Assembly: GCF_000420945.1 (NCBI RefSeq)
Contig: NZ_ATVX01000005.1
Span: 186,001 to 250,000, forward strand
DNA from: Butyrivibrio sp. VCB2006
GTDB lineage: Bacteria > Bacillota > Clostridia > Lachnospirales > Lachnospiraceae
Direction: 5' to 3'
Length of the DNA stretch: 64,000 bases
Made by a program: the position numbers and the translations under genes
Shown here: positions 54,601 to 61,601 of the stretch, one piece after another
Layout: the number at the start of each line of letters is the position of its first letter
Position numbering within the stretch: position 1 is the stretch's first letter
The notes under the pieces: model-generated
What the model was told of the DNA's origin: nothing
The model's input: the letters and a program-made list of their open reading frames with translations, nothing else
The model's database searches: none

Positions 54601-54669
54601 TGTACACTTATGCTTCCCGGTGGCGAGACCAAAGAGCTGACAGGCGGTGAGCATAAGCTTAATTGGTAA
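51658..54669 (+). CDS. GH78 alpha-L-rhamnosidase, lipoprotein
   Basis: A 1003-residue protein with a lipoprotein signal (ALMGC lipobox near residue 23). Residues about 70-220 form a beta-sandwich of concanavalin type. The GH78 modules follow: N-terminal domain near 260-420 (LYMTALGSYDIELNGQRV, FDPG), Bac_rhamnosid beta-domain near 430-570 with FDFGQNIAG-type YDFGQNIAG, and the (alpha/alpha)6 catalytic domain from about 590 with CAQRDERLGWAGDAQ, which carries the acid residues. A C-terminal beta-domain ends it. It cleaves terminal rhamnose from rhamnogalacturonan or glycosides at the outer membrane face. Confidence 0.9.
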   Translation: MMGRNRRRVGAALLGVVMTVSALMGCGAGSDKEASLKADEFENVVFPLIDEYDPGMSVAHFISAPKETDAELEDGIVRPTEYEASFLMAVDGTEASFALGDSNGEYGRVSLYGIRAVEGNECFTFRSFNGGVEDDSYKLEIPLEGENFGIYNVSIAVKDDKARVTVNDKDLGEIDVPKFPLACVGTYKSRGTDTAGIDDIKVTSEGQEVFSESFDGVFVNKLHGYDYANYHGSAFDPMYYKYSYDSKGKSMIITSGFLLSETDKDPARVFKREIDIEKNKVDSAYLYMTALGSYDIELNGQRVSDNFFDPGKMVFDKYLNYVSYNVTDMLEDTNEMNIYLFHGFFDRGVGYPEVAAPWGDTLAVKGELVVNYKDGSKEIIPTDESFSVSRGSRYRFDDIYQGEFVDDRRDINTANDWSNPVVDAVDDKFLSAQIRHKENESIAEWDSFEYVNVSETDGGHFVYDFGQNIAGTIEIDMSKLTGLEDGQVITFRYGEILNDDKMFWRYHDGEDASVWTKGLLSAKSTDYYVCSADKADSQVCFSHTYHGFRYVEVIGLDQEIPVDAIRAIAISSDVEQTGEFSCSDEIINKLYKNSIYSLRANMMDNPTDCAQRDERLGWAGDAQAVSGFAMYAYDTEAFYRNYLKELRTQQGGDGSINDVAPTNNPFGGHSCWGDSITQITWNAYLQYGDQTIIADNIDAAENWVYYLMDRSEDFLLTTEGYGDHLSGQSTPESLTDTAWAAHSARLVARMHEVREDEQLAEIFDGYADEFTKKWQETFIRQDPSVAAGILIADVESETAYALGIAFDLFPEDMKKDAAERLNMLSEYGANLFYPGYSGMAQYLPALAQNGYGNTAVRVLTNTAPGGIAHPLSMGLTTNPEDMGVFRYQDREGNDYPNGAYEVTGSLNHAAYSSVLAFCYSDILGIKPDEKAAGYKHFFVAPTVTESLESAEGSLQTRNGLIKVSWNSTSKEISVTVPENSTCTLMLPGGETKELTGGEHKLNW

Positions 54670-54723
54670 TAGGCACCACGTATAATTAAGGATAAACTTT
54701 AGATACAACGGGAGAATTGGATA

Positions 54724-55845
54724 ATGGCTAATATTTTAGATTACGAAACAGTGGCTCTTAAAGATGATGACGACGCCATAGAGATTATTGATCAGACTCT
54801 TTTGCCTGGTAAGACTGAGATGATAAGGCTCCATACAGCTCAGGAAATCTGGGATGCGATTTATCTTTTACAGGTAAGGGGAGCGCCGGCTATAGGTGTG
54901 ACTGCTGGATTTGGAATTTACCTTCTTATGAAGAGTTCAAAGGCAGCAGACTATCAGGAGTTTATTAAAGAGCTTCAGGAAAAGAGTGATTTCCTTAATT
55001 CCTCACGACCTACAGCTGTTAATCTTTCCTGGGCACTTAAGAGAATGCAGAGTCATATCTTTGACTTTTGCAATATTATAGTTTCAGAGGATGGTTCTGT
55101 AAACCTGGATCAGGCAAAAGAATATGATTTAAAGGGCATTTTAGCTGAAATGAGAGATGAGTCCGAGCGCATTAAGACTGAGGACATCGATGTGTGTCGT
55201 AGAATTGGTGAGTATGGCTTAACACTCATTGAGGATGGATATGGACTTCTTACGCACTGCAATGCGGGTCAGCTCTGCGCCTGCAAGTACGGAACAGCCA
55301 CAGCTCCTATGTATCTTGCTCATGAAAAAGGCATGAATATCAAGGTTTATTGTGATGAGACAAGGCCTCTTTTGCAGGGAGCAAGACTTACTGCCTATGA
55401 GCTTCATTCTGCAGGAATTGATACTACACTCCTGTGCGATAACATGTCTGCTTCACTTATGAAGAGTGGTGCTATAAATGCAGTATTTACAGGATGCGAC
55501 AGAGTGGCAGCCAACGGCGATGCAGCCAATAAGATCGGGACCAGCCTGGTAGCTCTTGCAGCTAAGAGATATGGTGTGCCTTTTTATATTTGTGCCCCTA
55601 CATCTACAATTGATATCAGCACTCCTACAGGTAATGACATCAACATTGAGCAGCGCAAGCCTGAGGAAGTAACTGAAATGTGGTACAAGGAGCGCATGGC
55701 TCCTGAGGGAGTTAAGGTATATAACCCTGCCTTTGACGTAACAGACAATGAGCTTATAGCTGGTATTGTTACTGAGTACGGAGTTCTTCGTGCTCCATAT
55801 GATGAGGCTATCAAAAAGCTTTTTGAGGAACACAAGAAAAACTAA
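54724..55845 (+). CDS. mtnA: S-methyl-5-thioribose-1-phosphate isomerase
   Basis: A 373-residue MtnA of the eIF2B-related family. QVRGAPAIGVTAGFG near residue 50 binds the phosphate, LTHCNAGQLCA near residue 176 holds the catalytic Cys, and GCDRVAANGDAANKIGT near 257 holds the catalytic Asp. It turns MTR-1-phosphate to the ribulose form in the methionine salvage or the related dihydroxyacetone-phosphate shunt. No other salvage gene is adjacent. An ACGGGAG ribosome site precedes it. Confidence 0.92.
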   Translation: MANILDYETVALKDDDDAIEIIDQTLLPGKTEMIRLHTAQEIWDAIYLLQVRGAPAIGVTAGFGIYLLMKSSKAADYQEFIKELQEKSDFLNSSRPTAVNLSWALKRMQSHIFDFCNIIVSEDGSVNLDQAKEYDLKGILAEMRDESERIKTEDIDVCRRIGEYGLTLIEDGYGLLTHCNAGQLCACKYGTATAPMYLAHEKGMNIKVYCDETRPLLQGARLTAYELHSAGIDTTLLCDNMSASLMKSGAINAVFTGCDRVAANGDAANKIGTSLVALAAKRYGVPFYICAPTSTIDISTPTGNDINIEQRKPEEVTEMWYKERMAPEGVKVYNPAFDVTDNELIAGIVTEYGVLRAPYDEAIKKLFEEHKKN

Positions 55846-55900
55846 AGGTTCACGGAACTGATAAGGGGATTTAGTCAATAAATTGCGTAAAATTTTATCC

Positions 55901-55926
55901 CCCCAGGGGGCTTGTAGGCCCCATTT
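55901..55926 (+). terminator. Possible terminator of mtnA
   Basis: GGGGC (55907-55911) with GCCCC (55918-55922) around TTGTAG, then ATTTT. An alternative CCCCC/GGGGG pairing just upstream competes. The loop holds the -35 of the following promoter. Confidence 0.45.
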
Positions 55927-55940
55927 TCTGTAGATTATAC
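55912..55940 (+). promoter_or_regulatory. Predicted promoter of the cbiMQO operon
   Basis: TTGTAG at 55912-55917 and TTATAC at 55935-55940, spacer 17, leaving a leader of about 95 bases. Confidence 0.5.
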
Positions 55941-55962
55941 TTATGATGTTGCCAAGGTGTGT

Positions 55963-56004
55963 GGTGCGCTTCCTGTGGTCCGACAGGCAGCGTGCTAACG
56001 CACC
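55963..56004 (+). promoter_or_regulatory. Leader hairpin upstream of cbiM
   Basis: GGTGCG (55963-55968) pairs with CGCACC (55999-56004), enclosing CCTGT (55972-55976) with ACAGG (55983-55987) and an asymmetric interior loop CAGCGTGCTAA. It lies between the promoter and the ribosome site. It does not match the B12 box or, as far as I can recall, the NiCo riboswitch, so a new metal-sensing leader is only a possibility. Confidence 0.45.
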
Positions 56005-56043
56005 ATTTTAATCTAAAGAAATAGTATGGAGGAGGCATTTTTT

Positions 56044-57051
56044 ATGCATATGGCAGACGCCCTTGTGGCACCAGCAGTAGCTGGAACAATGTATGTTTTA
56101 TCAACAGGAGCAGCGGGAGTTTCTGTTAAAAAAGTAAGAGAGGAAAACGATCCTAAGAAAATCCCTGTAATGGGTGTAATGGGAGCATTTGTATTTGCTA
56201 CACAGATGCTGAACTTTACAATCCCCGGAACAGGTTCATCAGGACATCTTTGCGGAGGTATGATGCTTTCTGCACTCCTTGGACCTTTTGCAGGATTCCT
56301 TACTATGATTGGAGTTCTTTTGGTTCAGTGTTTACTATTTGCTGACGGAGGACTTCTGGCTCTTGGATGTAATATATGGAATATGGCCTTTTATGGGTGC
56401 TTTGTGGGAGCACTTCTGATATGGAAGCCTATCATGACGAAAGGAGCAACGAGAGCTAAGATAATACTTGCATCTATCTTGGGATGTGTTCTGACTCTTC
56501 AGATGGGAGCTTTCTCTGTAACAATCGAGACACTTCTTTCAGGAGTAACAGAGCTTCCATTCTCAGTATTTGTAGCAACAATGCAGCCAATTCACCTTGC
56601 AATTGGTCTTGTTGAGGGTCTTATCACAGCTGCAGTTCTTATATTTGTTCATGAGGCAAGACCTGAGCTTCTTTGGGGCGTTGGCAAGTCAGAAGAGCCT
56701 GTTAAGGAAGGCAAGCTTTCTTTCAAGGGAACAATCATCGCTATCGCAGTTGCAGCAGCTATCTGCGGCGGCGCAATTTCTCTTTTCGCTTCTGCATTCC
56801 CTGATGGCCTTGAGTGGTCTATGGAGCAGGTAGCAGGAACATCAGAGCTTGAGGCGCAGGGCGGAGCTTATGAGACAGCAGCAGGTATTCAGGAGACAAC
56901 ATCTCTTTTACCTGACTATGCATTTAAGAACAGCGAGTCAGCAGTTGGAACAAGCTTCTCCGGAATTGTGGGAGCTCTTGTGGTAGTAGGCGTTTGCGTT
57001 GGCGCATCCTATGCTTTCAGATTCTTCCGCAAAAAGGAAACTGCAGCTTAA
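56044..57051 (+). CDS. cbiM: CbiM/NikM metal-binding transport protein with fused PDGLE domain
   Basis: A 335-residue membrane protein, the substrate-specific part of an ECF-type cobalt or nickel importer. I chose the ATG at 56044: it puts His at position 2 (MHMADAL), as needed for metal loading, and follows GGAGGAGG by eight bases; an ATG at 56026 contains that site. Six or so membrane segments fill residues 10-205, with a GSSGHLCGGMM block near residue 60. The C-terminal part carries a FPDGLEWS motif near residue 253 and one last helix, the PDGLE/CbiN domain, here fused rather than separate. Confidence 0.9.
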   Translation: MHMADALVAPAVAGTMYVLSTGAAGVSVKKVREENDPKKIPVMGVMGAFVFATQMLNFTIPGTGSSGHLCGGMMLSALLGPFAGFLTMIGVLLVQCLLFADGGLLALGCNIWNMAFYGCFVGALLIWKPIMTKGATRAKIILASILGCVLTLQMGAFSVTIETLLSGVTELPFSVFVATMQPIHLAIGLVEGLITAAVLIFVHEARPELLWGVGKSEEPVKEGKLSFKGTIIAIAVAAAICGGAISLFASAFPDGLEWSMEQVAGTSELEAQGGAYETAAGIQETTSLLPDYAFKNSESAVGTSFSGIVGALVVVGVCVGASYAFRFFRKKETAA

Positions 57052-57088
57052 GATATAAAAGTTCTTGGAAATATGCTAAGCTAAGTGT

Positions 57089-57862
57089 ATGAATTCTATT
57101 GAAAAAAACATAGGCGAACTTAATAAAATTCAGAATTTACAGCAGCGTTCTCATTGGATGAATGACCTTCATCCTTTGGGAAAGCTGCTTCTTAGCATTC
57201 TGTACATTTTTACTGTGGTTTCTTTTGACAAATATGCGCTTGTTCCGCTATTTGTTATGTCTGTTTATCCGATATTCGGTTTTATTGTGGGAGAGCTTTC
57301 CTTCAAAGAGGGACTCTACCGTATGAGACTTATCCTGCCACTGGTTCTGTTCGTTGGAATCTTTAATCCCTTTTTTGACAAAAACATAGTGATGGTTGCA
57401 GGCATGGAGGTATCCGGAGGAATCATATCCATGTTCACGGTGATGCTGAAGGGTTTTTATAGCGTGCTGTCGGTGTATATCCTTATTGCTACAACCTCTA
57501 TCGATGATATCTGCTATGCTCTTAGAGCGGTCCATGTTCCCAAGATTATAGTAATTGTCATAATGCTGATCTACAGGTACTTTGGAGTAATGGCAATTGA
57601 AGCAGACAGGATAATGACAGCTTATAAACTTCGGGCCCCTTCCCAGAACGGTATACATTACAAGGCCTGGGGAACGTTGGTTGGGCAGTGGCTTCTTCGC
57701 AGTATGGATAAGGCAGAGGTTGTCTATGAGAGCATGCTGCTTAGGGGCTTTACCGGAGATTTCAGGATCAAGAAAAAGAAAATCCGAATTGCTGATGTTT
57801 TGTATCCTTTGATATGGTGCGTGATCTTTGTGATTATCAGACATTCAGGTATTTTTGGGTGA
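57089..57862 (+). CDS. cbiQ: CbiQ/EcfT-type transmembrane protein of the metal transporter
   Basis: A 257-residue membrane protein with about five hydrophobic segments and the coupling helices of the EcfT family: YKLRAPS near residue 180 and ESMLLRGFTG near residue 215, which contain the Ala-Arg-Gly-type contact motifs to the ATPase. It links CbiM to CbiO. The gene is 37 bases after cbiM and 42 before cbiO, so all three form one operon. The ribosome site is weak. Confidence 0.88.
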   Translation: MNSIEKNIGELNKIQNLQQRSHWMNDLHPLGKLLLSILYIFTVVSFDKYALVPLFVMSVYPIFGFIVGELSFKEGLYRMRLILPLVLFVGIFNPFFDKNIVMVAGMEVSGGIISMFTVMLKGFYSVLSVYILIATTSIDDICYALRAVHVPKIIVIVIMLIYRYFGVMAIEADRIMTAYKLRAPSQNGIHYKAWGTLVGQWLLRSMDKAEVVYESMLLRGFTGDFRIKKKKIRIADVLYPLIWCVIFVIIRHSGIFG

Positions 57863-57904
57863 TAAATTGCAGCGGAAGATGATTATAAGTGGTAGGAGAT
57901 TATT

Positions 57905-58648
57905 ATGCATACCGGAGTTCAGGGTGAAATACTTCGAATTGAACATTTGAGCTTTGCTTATGAAAAAGAGCAGCAGGTGCTGGCGGATATAAATCTTATG
58001 GCCTATAGCGGTGAGAGTATTGGAATTATAGGAGCCAACGGCATTGGAAAGTCTACACTGATGAAGCTCCTGGTGGGGCTTTACCTTGACTATAAGGGTG
58101 TGTTGGAAGTTGCAGGGCACACTGTGGACAAAAAGAATCTGAATCATGTAAGAGAGCATATTGGATATGTTTTTCAGGATTCGGACAGTCAGCTCTTTTT
58201 ATCGACGGTGGAAGATGATGTGGCTTTCGGCCCACAGAACTATGGCCTTTCTGATGAAGAGGTAGAGAAAAGAGTTTCTGAGGCCCTTGAAAAGGTGCAT
58301 ATTACCGAGCTTCGCAAAAAACAGACCTATAAGCTTTCAGGCGGTGAAAAGAAGCTTGCGTCCATAGCTACGATTCTGGCCATGGAGCCGGATATCATCA
58401 TTATGGATGAGCCCTCTATCGCACTGGACCCCAGGAACAGGAGGAATCTGATAAAGATTCTCAATGAGATTAAATCTCTTAAAATTGTAACTTCCCATGA
58501 CCTGGATTTTATTATGGATACCTGTGAGAGGACGGTTCTTTTGGATGAGGGACGAATCATTGCAGATGGCGCCAGCAAGGATATTCTTTCTGATGAAGCT
58601 CTTTTGACGGAGCACGGTTTGGAACTTCCGCTTCGGTTACAGAAATAA
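57905..58648 (+). CDS. cbiO: CbiO-type ATPase of the metal transporter
   Basis: A 247-residue ATPase with Walker A GANGIGKST near residue 42, Q-loop YVFQDSDSQLF near 88, signature LSGGEKKL near 143, Walker B IIIMDEPSIALD near 163 and a switch His in TSHDLDF near 197. It powers uptake of cobalt or nickel with CbiM and CbiQ. TAGGAGATT supplies its ribosome site. It closes the three-gene operon. Confidence 0.92.
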   Translation: MHTGVQGEILRIEHLSFAYEKEQQVLADINLMAYSGESIGIIGANGIGKSTLMKLLVGLYLDYKGVLEVAGHTVDKKNLNHVREHIGYVFQDSDSQLFLSTVEDDVAFGPQNYGLSDEEVEKRVSEALEKVHITELRKKQTYKLSGGEKKLASIATILAMEPDIIIMDEPSIALDPRNRRNLIKILNEIKSLKIVTSHDLDFIMDTCERTVLLDEGRIIADGASKDILSDEALLTEHGLELPLRLQK

Positions 58649-58668
58649 TGAGTTTATACAATGTTTCG

Positions 58669-58697
58669 TTGAGCAAGAAACAGTAAAGTGATAAAAT
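58669..58697 (+). promoter_or_regulatory. Predicted promoter of the second thiolase
   Basis: TTGAGC at 58669-58674 and TAAAAT at 58692-58697 with a 17-base spacer, 70 bases before the start codon. Confidence 0.55.
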
Positions 58698-58767
58698 AAT
58701 CTATATAACTATTGGGGTACTGCGGCCAAAAGGTCCGCGTATCGTAGAAAAAATTATGGAGGGTGTT

Positions 58768-59949
58768 ATGGCAAGAAAAGTAGTTTTGGCGGGAGCATGT
58801 AGGACAGCGATTGGAACAATGGGTGGAACACTTTCCACAACTCCGGCACCGGCACTTGGTGCAATCGTTATTAAGGAAGCGTTGAAAAGAGCTGGCGTTA
58901 AGCCGGAGCAGGTTGATGAAGTATATATGGGCTGTGTAATCCAGGCGGGTCTTGGACAGAATCCAGCCAGACAGTCAGCAATCAATGCGGGAATTCCTGT
59001 AGAGGTTCCTGCAACTACAATAAATGTACTGTGCGGATCAGGTCTTCACTGTGTAAACCTGGCAGCTAAACTTATTGGAATGGGTGATGCAGATATCATT
59101 GTTGCAGGTGGTATGGAGAATATGTCCATGGCTCCTTATCTTATGCAGCAGGGCCGTTATGGATACAGAATGGGATCCGGAGAACTTCAGGATGCCATGA
59201 TCAAGGACGCACTTACAGACGCATTTGGCGGATACCATATGGGAATCACTGCTGAGAATATTGCGGAGCAGTGGCATCTTACAAGGCAGCAGCTTGATGA
59301 GTTTGCAGCCTGGTCACAGAATAAGGCAGAAAAAGCCATTGCAGAAGGTAAGTTCAAGGAAGAAATCGTTCCTGTAGAAATCAAGAAAAAGAAAGAAACA
59401 ATTATTTTTGATACAGATGAAGGCCCTAGAAAGGGTGTAACCGTAGAGGGTATTTCAGGACTTAAGCCTGCATTTAAAAAGGACGGTGGCGTGGTTACTG
59501 CAGCTAACTCTTCAGGTATTAACGATGCTGCTTCTGCAATCATCGTAATGAGTGAAGAAAAGGCTAAAGAGCTCGGAGTTAAGCCACTTGGAACCTGGAT
59601 CGCAGGTGAACTTGCAGGCGTTGAGCCAAGTATCATGGGAATCGGTCCTGTAGCAGCAACTCAGAAGGTTATGAAGAAAGCCGGATATACAATCGGAGAC
59701 TTCGATCTTATTGAGGCAAACGAGGCGTTTGCAGCTCAGTCAGTTGCAGTTCAGCATGATCTTGGATTTAGCAATGACGTACTTAACGTAAATGGCGGTG
59801 CCATTGCTCTTGGACATCCTGTTGGATGCTCCGGAAACAGAATTTTGGTATCTCTTCTATATGAAATGCAGAGAAGAAATGTACATAAGGGACTTGCAAC
59901 TTTGTGCGTAGGCGGCGGAATGGGCTGCGCAGCTATTGTTGAAAGATAA
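58768..59949 (+). CDS. Acetyl-CoA acetyltransferase (second thiolase)
   Basis: A 393-residue thiolase. The ATG at 58768 follows GGAGG by five to seven bases; an upstream in-frame ATG at 58756 carries that site inside the gene. The acyl-holding Cys is in VLCGSGLHC near residue 89, the His in [11 protein letters not shown] near 347 and the second Cys in GGGMGCAA near 383. It is clearly paralogous to the operon thiolase (both have [17 protein letters not shown] at the N-terminus) but diverged. It stands alone with its own promoter, so it may serve acetoacetyl-CoA formation under other conditions, or biosynthesis. Confidence 0.92.
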   Translation: MARKVVLAGACRTAIGTMGGTLSTTPAPALGAIVIKEALKRAGVKPEQVDEVYMGCVIQAGLGQNPARQSAINAGIPVEVPATTINVLCGSGLHCVNLAAKLIGMGDADIIVAGGMENMSMAPYLMQQGRYGYRMGSGELQDAMIKDALTDAFGGYHMGITAENIAEQWHLTRQQLDEFAAWSQNKAEKAIAEGKFKEEIVPVEIKKKKETIIFDTDEGPRKGVTVEGISGLKPAFKKDGGVVTAANSSGINDAASAIIVMSEEKAKELGVKPLGTWIAGELAGVEPSIMGIGPVAATQKVMKKAGYTIGDFDLIEANEAFAAQSVAVQHDLGFSNDVLNVNGGAIALGHPVGCSGNRILVSLLYEMQRRNVHKGLATLCVGGGMGCAAIVER

Positions 59950-59975
59950 TAGGCGCAGTTTTATTGGAGGCTTAG

Positions 59976-61118
59976 ATGGCTGATCGTTCAATTCTTATAG
60001 TTGACGACAATGAGATCAATAGAGGAATTCTTGGCGAGATCTTCAAGGAGAAGTATGAAATTCTTGAGGCTGGTGATGGCAAGGAAGCCATGTCCATGAT
60101 CGAGAAAAATGAAGATAAACTTGCTGCCATTCTTCTTGATATTGTCATGCCTGAAATGGACGGATATGAAGTTTTGGAGGCTATGCAAAAGAAGGATAAC
60201 CTCAATGACTCTATCCCTGTTCTTATGATCACGGCGGATACTTCTACGGATGCGGAACGTACCAGTTATCAGAAAGGCGCTGCGGACGTTATTCATAAGC
60301 CATTCGATCCTGTTATTGTTGATAAAAGAGTTTCAAGAACTGTAGAACTCTTTGATTCCAAGAATAATCTTGAAGATCAGGTAGATGATCAGACAAGAGT
60401 GCTTAAAAAGCAGTTCCTGTATCTCAAAAAGCAGGAAGAGCGCTTAAAGTACAGTAATGAAAGAGTTATTGATACTATAGCTACGATAGTTGAATTCAGA
60501 AGTATGGAATCCAGCTTCCATCTTAAGAGAATAAAAGGATTTGTAAGAATACTGGCTCTTACAGCAATGAACAACTATCCGGAGCTGGGGCTGAATCCGC
60601 ATCTTATAGATGTGATTACTCAGGCATCGGCTATGCATGATATAGGAAAGATATCTGTTCCCGACTCTATACTCCTTAAGCCCGGAAGGCTTACAAGCGA
60701 AGAGTTTGAGATGATGAAATCGCATACTACAAGAGGAAGCGAGGTTATTGAGCTGATCAAGGATGTGCAGGATAAGGAATATTATGAACTGTGTCTTGAT
60801 ATTTGCAGACATCACCACGAGAGATATGATGGGGGCGGATATCCTGATGGCCTAAAGGGAGATGAAAATTCCATTGCGGCTCAGCTTACTGCAATTTCCG
60901 ATGTCTATGATGCCCTTGTAAGCGATAGGGTGTATAAGTCTGCATATCCTGTGGATAAGGCCTACGATATGATCAAAAATGGCGAGTGCGGTGTCTTTTC
61001 ACCCAAGATCCTTGCTTGTTTTGAATTCGCAAGACCAGATATGGAGAAGCTTGTTGCCCAAACCAAAGCTGAAGAAAATTCAGACAAGGTATATTCCGGC
61101 GGCGCAAAAGAAAAATAA
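59976..61118 (+). CDS. Response regulator with HD-GYP output domain
   Basis: A 380-residue signalling protein. The receiver (1-120) has the acidic pair in IVDDNEINR, phospho-Asp in LLDIVMPEMDG near residue 53 and Lys in HKPFDP near 109. A helix joins it to the HD-GYP domain (about 175-350) with HDIGKISVPD near residue 219 and HHERYDGGGYPDGLKG near 278, plus ISDVYDAL. HD-GYP domains degrade cyclic di-GMP. All key residues are present. It has GGAGG upstream and lies 26 bases after the second thiolase, and its partner kinase is not in the window. Confidence 0.92.
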   Translation: MADRSILIVDDNEINRGILGEIFKEKYEILEAGDGKEAMSMIEKNEDKLAAILLDIVMPEMDGYEVLEAMQKKDNLNDSIPVLMITADTSTDAERTSYQKGAADVIHKPFDPVIVDKRVSRTVELFDSKNNLEDQVDDQTRVLKKQFLYLKKQEERLKYSNERVIDTIATIVEFRSMESSFHLKRIKGFVRILALTAMNNYPELGLNPHLIDVITQASAMHDIGKISVPDSILLKPGRLTSEEFEMMKSHTTRGSEVIELIKDVQDKEYYELCLDICRHHHERYDGGGYPDGLKGDENSIAAQLTAISDVYDALVSDRVYKSAYPVDKAYDMIKNGECGVFSPKILACFEFARPDMEKLVAQTKAEENSDKVYSGGAKEK

Positions 61119-61121
61119 TTG

Positions 61122-61150
61122 TTGACAAGAATGGCGCTCATGCATATAAT
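61122..61150 (+). promoter_or_regulatory. Consensus promoter of tRNA-Arg
   Basis: TTGACA at 61122-61127, a 17-base spacer and TATAAT at 61145-61150, both exact consensus, about 24 bases before the tRNA. Confidence 0.9.
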
Positions 61151-61173
61151 ATATTTTGTTGCGAAGGCGACTT

Positions 61174-61247
61174 GTGCGTGTAGCTCAGCTGGATAGAGCG
61201 TCTGGCTACGGACCAGAAGGTCGTGGGTTCGAATCCTGTCACGCACA
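61174..61247 (+). tRNA. tRNA-Arg (anticodon ACG)
   Basis: A full cloverleaf: acceptor GTGCGTG (61174-61180) with CACGCAC (61240-61246) and discriminator A at 61247; D stem GCTC/GAGC; anticodon stem TCTGG/CCAGA with loop CTACGGA, so the anticodon is ACG (Arg, CGN codons); T arm with GTTCGAATC. The CCA end is not encoded. Adenosine 34 would be edited to inosine. Confidence 0.95.
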
Positions 61248-61258
61248 CTTCTAATAAA

Positions 61259-61294
61259 ATGGCACTCAGATTTGCTTCTGAGTGCTATTTTTTT
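61259..61294 (+). terminator. Intrinsic terminator of tRNA-Arg
   Basis: A stem of about ten bp (GGCACTCAGA with TCTGAGTGCT) around TTTGCT, followed by ATTTTTTT. Confidence 0.85.
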
Positions 61295-61490
61295 ATATTT
61301 TTTTAATACATTTCTGTTATCTGACAATTCAAATCATTCCCATGAAACCGCATACATTTTATCGATTAGTTTTTTTACTTGATTCAACATGAATGAAGAT
61401 AGGAATAATCTGTGCAAAGTATACAAAAAATCCCAGTGAAATTTTGTTTACTTTTGAGCGAAATAGATGAAAGAAACTTACATTTCTCTC

Positions 61491-61556
61491 TTGTTTTCGT
61501 CAAACTGAATATGCTAAGATAAAGGCACATTTCATATGTTAATGTAAGCGGTTACA
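61491..61556 (+). promoter_or_regulatory. Promoter and cre-like operator of the pectinesterase gene
   Basis: TTGTTT (61491-61496) and TAAGAT (61515-61520), spacer 18. TGTAAGCGGTTACA at 61543-61556 matches the catabolite-response consensus TGWNANCGNTNWCA at every position and lies downstream of the -10, where bound CcpA or a LacI-type repressor would block elongation. The rest of the 354-base gap from 61248 holds the tRNA terminator and AT-rich sequence with no gene. Confidence 0.68.
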
Positions 61557-61601
61557 TAATTAAAAAAGTATAAACTTACAAGTATTTTTGGGAGGACAAG
61601 T

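Noticed and set aside
55941..56030. Cobalamin or NiCo riboswitch before cbiM
   Set aside because: The B12-box sequence and the conserved NiCo core are not visible; only a generic stem can be shown.
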